Shown: piece after piece, positions 33,703-43,488 of the stretch | Numbering within the stretch: the first letter of the stretch is position 1 | Layout: each line of letters begins with the position of its first letter | The notes under the pieces: generated by a model | Told to the model about the DNA's origin: nothing | Databases searched by the model: none | The model's input: the letters and a program-made list of their open reading frames with translations, nothing else | Made by a program: the position numbers and the translations under genes | Assembly: GCA_003024175.1 (NCBI GenBank) | Contig: MDYQ01000196.1 | Span: 1-64,000, forward strand | Direction of reading: 5' to 3' | Source: Planoprotostelium fungivorum | Lineage: Eukaryota > Evosea > Variosea > Cavosteliida > Cavosteliaceae | Length of the DNA stretch: 64,000 nt

Positions 33703-33879
33703 ATCATTCAAATCACCTCTTCTTCCTCTCTATGAAGAGGAATACCGGCCTGGAGAACAGTACCAGAGACAGTACGATGATGAATAGAGAGATGTAGAAG
33801 TTGTGGCTGATAAACATCTCTCTGTGACCACCGTGTTATGTTGTGTGTGTTATGTTTCACCGTTGAGGACCTCCAGCCC

Positions 33880-34131
33880 CTATAAACATTTCATAAACAA
33901 ACGAAATTTCTCGGGCCGCATTCCGTCCCCAGATCCAAGTGCAAAAGCCTTAGCAACTTTCCTACTATCCTTTTCCCTGGCAACAACGCCCGCCACTTCA
34001 CCTGCGACAAGAGAAGGCCACACCGATAGAGGTGAGCTCGATGGCTTTGCATACCTCCTACACACATGGCTCTCGATCGAAGAACAGCTGCAATTCGATC
34101 TTCTCTTCCATCACGATTCAATCTTCGGCAG
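33880..34131 (-). CDS. Possible small two-exon protein
   Basis: Weak call. A minus-strand ATG (about 34131) gives MEEKIELQLFFDREPC; an intron-like stretch ending CGCAG leads to GEVAGVVAREKDSRKVAKAF, then GDGMRPEKFRLFMKCL and a stop near 33880. Composition is protein-like, but the splice phase is not fully convincing and no family is recognised. An alternative frame through the same region gives a different basic peptide. Confidence 0.25.
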
Positions 34132-34391
34132 ATCTCCGTGGTAGAACGTCATGCGACGGAGTTTCGGTTCCAGATGAAGACGTTGAGTGCTTAGAGGACC
34201 TTCCGCGGTGGTAACGAGAGAGGGTGGGCAGCTTCAGGTGTCGCACGATCACTGAGAATCGGTAAGGACATCATTCCACACGGTGAGAAACAGAGAAGAC
34301 GAGCTGCATGTTGTTTATGTCAGATTCTCTTCTTCGTCCTTGTTTCTGGGTTCGTATTCTTCGTCCACTTGGATTCGGATCTGTCTCACGC

Positions 34392-36738
34392 TCAGAATGA
34401 CATCATGGGGTGGACAATCACCTCTTCATCTCGATCGACATCTTCGGACTTCTGGACGATGGGGCTGCTCGGTGTAGATCGAGAGATTCTGGGAGAAGAC
34501 AGAGAAGATTTAGACATCATCCTGCGGATCTGCGGTGGTGTGTCCGCCGGCACGATGTGTCCCGCCTTCGACAGCAACATCTCTAAATACATGATTCTCG
34601 CTCTCTGCGAAGACATTGCATCTTCCGCCTCATGCAGCCTGTGAGTCAACTGATAGATCTGCGACCGTGTCACTCGTTTCCCGCCAAAACAATAAAACCC
34701 ATTAAAAGATTTTTCACCTCCGTTTCGAACCGTTGTGTGTCTATAGGGACAACAGCGTGCTCCTCTACGGGCTCCTCTACGATCTGTTTCTGTGGAATGT
34801 GGTTGCGAATGGTGGCCACCCAATCGTCCTTCTCTTCCAAGCTCTCTGCTTTGACGTGCCACTTTCTCCTTCCGGTGACGATGATGAACTCGCCGGGGCC
34901 CCTCTTTCCTTGCTCTACAATGGCCGTCACCTCTTTCAGGGCGATGAAACCTGTCCCAAATGAGAAAAAATAAAATCGAATAAAAGGGAAACGTCGATCA
35001 TCATCGACATGATCGGAGAGTGTATCACCTCTCGCTTTGAGTCGAGACGAATCGTTATCGTGACGTAAGAACGGATTGTACTTGAAGAAGACGAGGCCGA
35101 GGGGCTCGCTGATGAGCATGAAGTATCTCCTCTTCCACTTCTTTACGAGGTCTTCTCCTCTCTTTCTCAACCACTCTTGCTTGATGACTGTCTCCCGTCA
35201 AAATTCCACGAATCGACCGTCTACAACGCACCTCGGTTCAATTGTTCTTCTTTCGTGATGAACAGAAAGTCACCAACGTTGATGTTCCTCTTCGGTCCCT
35301 TCTTTAAGGCAGCAAAGAAATCGACAACGACATCGTGCAGGCTGAATGTGTCCAATAGAACGTGGATCGTGTCACTGTCCGTGACCTGCTTGACCTGAAG
35401 CCGAATCAGTCGTTGTAGACGGTCGCACCACGATAAAACTCACTTGGACATTTTGAAAGGCCTTGTGTCCAAAAGTGTGGGCGTGGCCGATGGCCAACGG
35501 AAACATCTCGATGCAGATGAGGAAACTCTGTAGAGCTGTTGCCACGTCAGAGACCGTGTAGTCGTCGATCTCTATGCCAAAGTTGAAGTAGACCATGAAA
35601 GAGATCGCCAAGCCCTGCCTGAAAGGGGTGAGATGAATAGAGAAGGACAGCCTACCAGAAGGTGAAGAAAACGATGGATTTAATGCAGAGGAATTTGGAT
35701 AGAGGTTTGTAGGGTGACTGTGAAGAGTGAGAGGAGAAAAGATGAACGGATGAGATGATAAACAATAAAATAGAATAAAACAGATAGAGAGATGAATGTT
35801 GCACCAGAATGTTCTTGATGGACTCGTAGAACAACACGAGGAAGTAGAGTGAGATCTGATGGTAACGTGTCAGTCGAGTCATCTGATGAAGCACCCACCG
35901 AGATGGAGATGTTATAGACGATGGTGACGTAGAGGTAAGCTCTCTTCGGTGTGAAACTACCCTCTTCGTACGTGTCGGTCAGCTCACAGATGAAAGTCAC
36001 GAGAGTCAGAATCAATTTGACGACGACATACTGCAAGATGAACTGCTTGCATCGATGGAGGAAAATCCTGGATGATGTGAGGGGAGTGGATGGAAGGTGA
36101 TGACAAACCTTCCTGGTTTGATGTGCCAGCAACAGAAGGGCATGAGATATTTCATCTCTGGCTCCTCTTCTAGTTTGGCGATGAGGCTCTCCTCTCCTTC
36201 AGCGAGCTCGATCAGAAGACGGAAGAACATGTATAAGACGTAAGCTTCATATCTGAAAACAATGGTCAGTGATTATCATATGGTCGATGAAGATTCACGT
36301 GTCTCTCATCAGAGTGAAGTAGAAGGATAGATCTTTAAATACGAGGGAGAAGAAAGATTCCACAGCGAAGATCTGAGGAAGATGAGACGATGAAAACGGT
36401 CGAGAAGCAGCGGCTATTCACCGGAATCATTAAGACGATACGGATGGCAGCCTTCTGAATAGAAGGCATCGTATAATTGCGGATGTGTTGCCATATGACA
36501 ATAAATGAGGTCTGTGGACTATCAGTATCACATCACGCACAAATACGATCATTTAAGATGCATTTCTGTCGGAAAGGGTTTAAGACTTCATAGAACGAAT
36601 ATTCATCCTATTTCGACGACTAGATAGTGAGATATAGAGATGGGAACTCACGATGCATGCCCCCAAAACGAAGAAGGCTGCGATCACCCAGGCATAATAA
36701 CGAAGATCCCACTCGCTGATGTTGAAGCCAGCCGCCAT
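34392..36738 (-). CDS. TMEM184 (DUF300) seven-span protein fused to a C-terminal PH domain
   Basis: ATG 36738 gives MAAGFNISEWDLRYYAWVIA and the first span. TMEM184/Ost-alpha features follow: TSFIVIWQHIRNYTMPSIQK, DTYEAYVLYMFFRLL, MPFCCWHIKPGR (about 36110-36150), KQFILQYVVVKLILTLVTFI, AYLYVTIVYNISISVSLYFL, FYESIKNIL, PYKPLSKFLCIKSIVFFTFW, QGLAISFMVYFNFGIEIDDY and FLICIEMFPLAIGHAHTFG. After FITKEEQLNR an exon joins a PH domain: VIKQEWLRKRGEDLVKKWKR then RYFMLISEPLGLVFFKYNP (about 35040-35190), FIALKEVTAIVEQG and WHVKAESLEEKDDWVATIRN with the conserved Trp. A coiled segment, IYQLTHRLHEAEDAMSSQRA, and a Ser-rich tail end the protein. TMEM184 proteins are vesicle/vacuole membrane proteins; the PH domain would add phosphoinositide binding (inference). 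All splice phases are consistent, supporting one gene. Confidence 0.83.
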
Positions 36739-36879
36739 GATGGCCGTGCAGTCTGTATGGTTCTTCCGTAGGAGGGAGAGTTGCCGTTGTGCTTTCAAGG
36801 AAAATATTGCGCAATTTATTCGGCGCTCACATACAGTAAAACTATGCCGCGGCAGGAGCATAACTGTATTGTACTGGAT

Positions 36880-37073
36880 GGCACGTGACAACTGGTTTCG
36901 TGGTGTAGTTGGTTATCACATATGCCTAACACGCATAGGGTCCCCGGTTCGATCCCGGGCGAAACCATTCCTTTTTGCACCTCCACATGTACATCCGTCA
37001 CACAATCACTGATGAGGAGAAGACCTATCGATGAAACAGAACAACAACTTGGAGATTATTTATTCGTTCGTGG
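36880..37073 (+). repeat. Duplicated tRNA-Val cassette, copy near gene family member i
   Basis: A segment of about 194 bp nearly identical to 52873-53066: GGCACGTGACAACT leader, the whole tRNA-Val, and about 105 bp of 3' flank through CGTTCGTGGG. Similarity starts and stops abruptly on both sides. Here it ends about 20 bp from the stop codon of the adjacent minus-strand gene (37094). There is no terminal inverted repeat; one base differs near GGAGATT(A/G) and one T is inserted. Confidence 0.85.
36894..36967 (+). tRNA. tRNA-Val(AAC): tRNA-Val (AAC), copy 2
   Basis: 74-nt cloverleaf with sequence identical to copy 1: anticodon AAC, discriminator A, no intron. Followed by TTCCTTTTTG as terminator. 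Part of the duplicated cassette at 36880-37073. Confidence 0.96.
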
Positions 37074-37093
37074 GATATTGTAAACTCCCAATA

Positions 37094-39188
37094 TCACAAG
37101 AGAATAGTCAAAGTGGATGCCGCGACCAACGCAGCGAGAGGAATCGAGTGGACCGCAGCCAAAGAAGATGCACTGAGACTGTCTGCACCATCAGAAGTGG
37201 TGGTGATGGGTGAAGCGACGGACGAAGTGGAAGTGGTCGAGGGAGGCACGTTGGCCACGAGGTAATGGCTGATCTGGGAGGATCTGTCGTTGGTTCGAAG
37301 AGAAGAAGGATCACGCGATAGCTGAGACAGCTGAGCATATTGATTGTCGGTATTTGCGAAATCAGGTCCTTGTGGTAAAGTGACGTTCACTACGTACTGA
37401 CCGTCTTTGTTCTGTGAACGTTCAGTATATGTGAAATTTCACGTAGAACTCACGATGGAAGAAGAGATGGTGACACTGGCGGTCAACTGACCATTGAGAC
37501 GAGTGGAGAGGTCTTGAAGGAAGAGATTGACGTGAGTCTGCTGAGACGCACCGAATCGAGCTACGGCACCATCGAATAAGAATTGAACTTGCTTCAGCAC
37601 GGAAGATGAGGCAGAAAGGAGACAACCCTGAGCGAGGGGCTTGGGGCTCTCGTACTCCTGCAGGGGCCAAGATTTCTCCTTCAAAGATAGGACCTTCAAT
37701 GTGAATCTAGTCTGGGCGAAATCAATCGACTGGTTGTATAGAATCGATCTGTACCTGATAACCGAAGGGAATTCTGAACTTGAGATAGTGATTACCGTAG
37801 CAGGCTGAGACGAGAGAGGGATTGTAGAGTACACTGTCTGCAGCCGTGGGAACGCTAAGCTGGGCGGGAAAAGGCTGTGGAACGGCGAAGCTTGCCTCCA
37901 CTTGAATATGAGGATTGAACTTGACACTCGCGTTCACTACTTGGATGTTACCAGCGGTCAACCTGAAGGCAGGTCCAACAGAGAAGTTCAATCGGAATGT
38001 GGCGTCTGACAGAGTGTGAGATGGATACGCGCACAGTACATTGGACGTACCTCCTCCTTGCGTTCCTGTGGGCTTGATCATTTGAAGGTTGTGATTGGCC
38101 TGGGGTTCTGAGCCGTAGGCCATACTGTAATCTAATTTCATGTCGACGCCACTGGACAGGGAACCTTGATTGCGCCATCCTACGGTGGCGACCACCTCGA
38201 TGTCGAAAAATCCACCCAAAGAGATCGCTCCAAACGAGGGCACGTGGGTGAGGGGTAGACTGGTAGACATGACCGTGTATTCTCGAACGATCTGGTGAGT
38301 GTCAGTGGACGTTCCGAATCGATTCATACCTCGGCAGAAACATTGAGGCCAAACTCTGCGTGAAGGGTGAGAGAGCCAGAGGCGGAGAAAGTGGCACCGT
38401 CCCACGGCGTATAAGAGGCGCTGATTTCCATGTCGTTGAAGGCGAAGCAATTGGAACATTCGGCCGTATTGGACAACTTGCCCTTCAATTGACAAAACTC
38501 TTGTGCTGTGGAGCTGAGCTCATCTTTTGAAGTTTGACAATCTTGATTGAAGATGGGGATGACCGATTGAGCACGGCCAGAATTTGTGTCATAATTGTAA
38601 TTTCCAGCATTGAATCTGGTCGCAGCTCTCTTTCGGTCCTCACTCTACATAAACGTTAACTCCACATTGACGCATTCCGTATCAGACTCACGCGGGAGAG
38701 ATCGATGCGGAACGACTCATACACTTCGTTCAACTCGGGCCTTCTTCCTCGTAATTCCACTGTATTTCCTTCAGTGGTGACGTCGAGGACGTAGAGAGCA
38801 GGGGAGGTGGCCTTTCCCTCGTCATCGACACAGCCCCACTCGGTACCTCCTAACACAGGAAAGTTGTCAGTCCAAGAGGGTACAGAGTCGTTGAAGACGA
38901 GAACGAATCTGTCTGAGCCATAGCAGGTGAGAGAGAGAAGCTCGTCCACCTGTGATGCATTGAGTCCACACATCTCGTTGCATCGACTCTGCAATGAGAC
39001 GACTCACCTCGTCTAAGAGCACTAGCTGGGGAGAGAATTTGACTGAACGAGAGACGATGTGGTCATCAATGTCTTCCACGAGACGTCTGGTTCCTGTTCC
39101 GTCTACAGGCACAGCGTTACGGAAAGCTGCAGGGCGAGCAGAGGCAACGGCGAGAAGGCATGCAAAGAGCAGGAGAGAGGGACTTCAT
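37094..39188 (-). CDS. Secreted GPI-type surface protein, tandem family member i (signal peptide frameshifted)
   Basis: Most downstream of four minus-strand paralogues. Spliced order of conserved blocks: RRLVEDIDDHIVSRSVKF; CYGSDRFVLVFNDSVPSW and GGTEWGCVDDEGKATSPALY (38690-38960); an exon with the NxxxCTNCFAH-type block (C-S-N-C-F-A here, about 38440); FGAISLGGFFDIEVVATVGW and NQGSLSSGVDMKLDYSM (about 38100-38250); KPTGTQGGG; FRLNFSVGPAFRL; PFGYQVQIDS; KPLAQGCLLSASSSVLKQVQ and FLFDGAVARFG; DGQYVVNVTLPQGPDF; and a hydrophobic tail SIPLAALVAASTLTILL. The predicted ATG (39188) reads MKSLSPALCMP and stops: relative to members ii and iii it lacks one CT unit in the signal-peptide codons, so this copy cannot be secreted unless another start is used. 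Function unknown. Confidence 0.75.
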
Positions 39189-39591
39189 GATGGTACAGAG
39201 GAAGAGAGAATGAGGAATGGCCAGAGCTCTTGTTGAATTGGGTCGGCACGTTAAGCTGACGCGACCCACACGGTACGATAAGATCGCACACGTTCGATTG
39301 GAATCAAACGTCAGACGGCAGGCATTGGGAGCCATTCACCAGAAAGACAAAGGTTGACTTCTCCTTGAGTTGAGATTTCTTTCAAATCCTCCATTCTGCA
39401 GAAAGACGACGAGCACCACCGTGCAATGACCCAACCGCAATGTCCGAAGCGGCTCAGCGTTCAATGATGCATAGTCGTGTTGTGGTCAGTACAGCGGGAA
39501 AGTTCTTGCGATGTGGTTCGTACGAATGGAAACGAGAAGTCAAGAGGCAACTTTAAACCGTGTGGTACATTTATCGTAAATTGACCATGTT
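39189..39591. promoter_or_regulatory. 5' flank of member i with TTCTGCAGAA palindrome (39394-39403)
   Basis: Gap between members i and ii. The first 60 bp upstream of the ATG are nearly identical to those of ii and iii. A perfect 10-bp palindrome, TTCTGCAGAA, lies 206 bp upstream of the start. The 3' flank of member ii (GTGGTACATTTATCGTA, 39562-39578) occupies the other end. Confidence 0.55.
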
Positions 39592-41658
39592 TTACATGAC
39601 GACGGCCAACATGGATGCCACGACCAATACTAGGAGAGGAACACCGCTGGCAGCAGCTAGAGAAGAGGGTCTTAGACTGTCTGGGTTGCTTGTACCGTAG
39701 GGAGAGATGGTGGTGGAGGTGGTGGAAGCAGGCACGTCAGCGACCAAGTACTGGCTGACCCGGGAAGATTTGTAACTGTTTCGAATGGTGGAGGGATCCT
39801 GGGACAACTCCTTCAACTGACCGTACCGTGTATCGGTATCCACAAAGTCTGGTCCTTGAGGTAGAGTGACATTCACGACCAATTGTCCCATGTTGTTCTG
39901 GTCTCTGTGAGATCCTTTGGAAATAACGAATTCTCTGTCACCGTGACGAGAGAGACACTGATTCCGGCCGTCAATTCTTCACCGATGTTGAGAGAAAGAT
40001 CTTGAAGGAAGAGACTGACGAACGTCTGAGTCGAAGAGACCAAGCGAGAGACGTTGCCGTTGAACAAGAATTGGACTTGCTTCAGGAGGGACGAGCTGGA
40101 AGGAAGTAGACAACCTCTCGCGAGGGGAATCGGGCTCGCGAAATCTTCCAAGACGACGTACATATCAGGCACAACGTCTCCGGTCATTTGAAAGACAGTC
40201 TGTCATGTGTTCATCACAGACACATCAACGGTTGATATTTCACCTGATAACCAAATGGTACTGTAAAATCCAGATAGTGATCGTTGTAGCAGGCCGAGAC
40301 GAAATCAGAATCATAGAGGACGCTGTCTGAAGTCGTGGGGACGTTCGACAGGGCGGGGAAAGGCTTAGACAGAGCGAAATCGACATCGACTTCCACCCAT
40401 GGATTGAAATTGATGCTCAGATCCACGAGCGATAGACCCAAAGCTTTTGCGCTGAAGGCGGGGCCGATGGTGAAGTTCAAGCGAAAAGTCACCTCTCATT
40501 CGAAGTCAGGTACGGTAGTTACCGTGCTTTCACCTCCTCCTTGTGAACCAGTGGGTTTGATGAGTTGGAAGTTGGGAGATATCCAGGGGTCGCTACCGAG
40601 GGTCACACCGTAACCGATGTCCATGTCAAAACCGCTGTGGAGGGTACCCTGATTCTCCCAGCCTACTAGTGCGGTCATCTTGACGTTCAAATAGCCTCCC
40701 AAGCTGACGCCCACGAAGGCGGGAATGGCCAGGAGAGGCAGGCTGCGAGAGAAGATCTCTAATTCGCGGACGATCTGTGCGGGTGAGCAGATTTGAAATT
40801 CAAACGAATCACCTCGGCGGGAACGGTCAGGTCGAACTCGGCGTGAAGAGTGAGAGCGCCTGAGGCGGAGAGGGTGAGACCGCTGAACACTCCGTAGCTG
40901 ATGGAGAGCGTGATCTGATTATGAGCGAAGCAGTTGGTGCATGTGACGTTGTTAGACAATGTTCCGTATAACGAGCAGAACTCTCGGGCTTTCGAGCTAA
41001 GGTCCGATGACGAGCAGTCTTGGTAGAAGAGGGGGATACCAGCGAGGGCGCGATCGTTGGTGAAGTCGTAATTGTAGCTACCGGCGTTAAAGGTAGCCGA
41101 GCTCCTCTTTCTTCCCTCGTCCTACGCTTGCATCAGATCCAATCTAAATGATGGATCGATCACCTTGGAGAAATCGATGCGGAACGACTCATACACTTCG
41201 TTCAACTCGGGCCTTCTTCCTCGTAATTCCACTGTATTTCCTTCAGTGGTGACGTCGAGGACGTAGAGAGCAGGGGAGGTGGCCTTTCCCTCGTCATCGA
41301 CACAGCCCCACTCGGTACCTCCTAACACAGGAAAGTTGTCAGTCCAAGAGGGTACAGAGTCGTTGAAGACGAGAACGAATCTGTCTGAGCCATAGCAGGT
41401 GAGAGAGAGAAGCTCTTGCACCTGTGATCCAACATCAGATCTTCATCGTAAATCATCATCTCCTCGGTGCCTTACCTCGTCTAAAAGAACTAGTTGAGGC
41501 AAGAATTTGGCGGAGCGAGAGATGGTGTGATCACCGATCTCTTCCACGAGACGTCTGGTTCCTGTTCCGTCTACAGGCACAGCGTTACGGAAAGCTGCAG
41601 GGCGAGCAGAGGCAACGGCGAGAAGGCATGCAAAGAGCAGGAGAGAGAGAGACTTCAT
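39592..41658 (-). CDS. Secreted GPI-type surface protein, tandem family member ii
   Basis: Intact paralogue. ATG 41658 gives the signal peptide MKSLSLLLFACLLAVASA, then RPAAFRNAVPVDGTGTRR. After the first intron: CYGSDRFVLVFNDSVPSW, GGTEWGCVDDEGKATSPALY and RRPELNEVYESFRIDFSKV (41173-41415, identical in DNA to member i). Next exons: NVTCTNCFAHNQITLSISYG (about 40890-40960), LTLHAEFDLTVPAEV, GVSLGGYLNVKMTALVGW with ENQGTLHSGFDMDIGYG (about 40610-40714), KPTGSQGGG, FRLNFTIGPAFSAKA, ALSNVPTTSDSVLYDSDFVS, CYNDHYLDFTVPFGYQV, PLARGCLLPSSSSLLKQVQF, VVNVTLPQGPDFVDTD and a hydrophobic end GVPLLVLVVASMLAVVM, a probable GPI signal. Eight or so exons, about 570 residues. Predicted extracellular, mostly beta; no enzyme motif seen. 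Confidence 0.8.
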
Positions 41659-43488
41659 GATGGTACAGAGGAAGAGAGAATGAGGAATGGCCAGAGCTCT
41701 TGTTGAATTGGGTTGGCACGTTAAGCCGACGAGAGGAAACGCGGTAGGGCCGCATTCGGTTGAATTCAAACGCATAGTAATGGTATTAAGGTTTCGATCC
41801 ATCCTCTTTCTGCAGAATGGCCCAAAAGCTCTTCCAAATCCCACAGACAATGACGTGGGGTTGGAATGCTCCATGCGTCCATTCTTCAGAAACACTTTCA
41901 GCGCGGAATCTTTTGTGTCGACACAGAATTTCTCCATCTTTGTTTCTCAAGAATCTCCGTTCTCATCGAAGCGAACCCACCTACTTGTTCCTCCGAGTAC
42001 AGTACAGCTACGGAGGAAGTCACGGGAACCGTCGTTAGGGTCGAGAAAGGTTGCGAACCTGTGAAAACGACATCCACATGGAAGTAACTTACAGAAAGAG
42101 TACAACATGGTGGTGCCTCTTCGTTCGAACATTCCGTTCACGTGGATTGCATGATGTCGGGACAGAGCACGAGCCGAAGACAGGCAGGCGCGGAGGTGAT
42201 GACGGTGGAAGATGACGTTGGAGGTGGACGGGTTTAGACCTTCAGCAAAGGACGGGAATATCCACCAGTCCTATTCCGCGAATTGAGATCAACGCCAGAT
42301 GCCTCCATCTTACAATGACACCGCATCACCTACCATGAGGAAGAGGATCAACACGAACATCAATACAGTCTACAATTTATATCGATACGATTGGTCTTGT
42401 GTTCAAGTGTGGACGCTCGAGGTTCCCTCTTCGTAGGGTCTTCCGTGGAGACGGAGACCGTGATGTGATCGTCATCGTGCTGCCGTGTGTGACGGTATGA
42501 GATTCGTGTTTTCTCACTCATCGCTAGAGAGGAACTCCTTGTGGTGAGGGTGTTGTCCGGGCGTGCAAGTGTCTGCGTGAGATGAGGTGGAAGTCCAGCA
42601 GACCCGAGAGCTAACTGTCCTGCACGTCGCGAACACTCTGACTTCCTCTTTCGAGCTTGTCATCAAGGCTCTCAGTTGCACTCGGACATCTTCCCTCTGT
42701 CTCGCTCTTCTTCCACCTCCGTCCGTGGATGTTGTCGTCACTATGAAACCGAAGCCATCACTAGCCGCCTTGCTCTTTTTATCGGCGGAACGGTGTAACT
42801 TCCGGCATTGAGAGCGATTAAATGTAATCCTCCTGAAATATCATCTAAGGTCTTCGTCAATGACTGTAAGTGGGTGCAAACTCCTGGTCGGCACGACAGT
42901 TCGAACAATTCGGCCAGCGAAAATGGAGTTGACCACCGTAAAAACCCGCTCACCCTGGAATTCGTTCATGGTGTTTCTTTGCATTTTATTGGTTACCGCG
43001 TGTTTCTTGCGTAATCGTCGAACTACGCTTCTCAGTGTCGCCTTATACATGGGGTGAAGGGACCTTTGTTGATGCTATAAAGCCGTATGTGTGATCACAT
43101 ACGCACCGAGCGGGAATGAGAGACTCCTTCTATAAATAATTGCGCTCCCCTCCGGAGTTTGAGAGGCTATCCACACATAATTCGGTTAATGAGCACAACC
43201 AAACTCCGGATAGAAGGAGCATCTTTGGCAATAGAACCGATCGACATGCATTAATAGTGTAGATATTCTGGCGATGAGCTGGGCCCATCTCTGTAGCATC
43301 GAGAAGGACACATTGAATCCTAAATCCTGATCGTTCGTCTTTCCATACGTTCGTCGCGTAGGTCTTCAGTCCAGACCAAACTGTGTCAGCCAGACGCTCG
43401 AATAAACCAAAAGACGAAAATGCCGCTAATCTACACTCTTGTAGAACGAGATCGTGTGGTACATTTATCGTAGATATATCTTCCATTC
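41659..43488. other. Long inter-paralogue gap with promoter palindrome and a hairpin
   Basis: About 1.8 kb between members ii and iii, five times the usual spacing. The part next to member ii is its promoter, with TTCTGCAGAA at 41808-41817, 150 bp from the ATG. Short open frames occur on both strands at 41680-42060, 42510-42950 and 43130-43486, but I could not join them into a protein or match a family. An inverted repeat CGTATGTG-TGAT-CACATACG lies at 43084-43103. The 3' element of member iii is at 43455-43471. A lost or very diverged fifth member, or an unrecognised gene, may lie here. Confidence 0.4.

Noticed and set aside
36880-37073. Duplicated tRNA cassette as an end repeat of an LTR-type element
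   Set aside because: No reverse-transcriptase, integrase or capsid-like coding sequence lies between or beside the copies; the 16 kb between them holds ordinary host genes.
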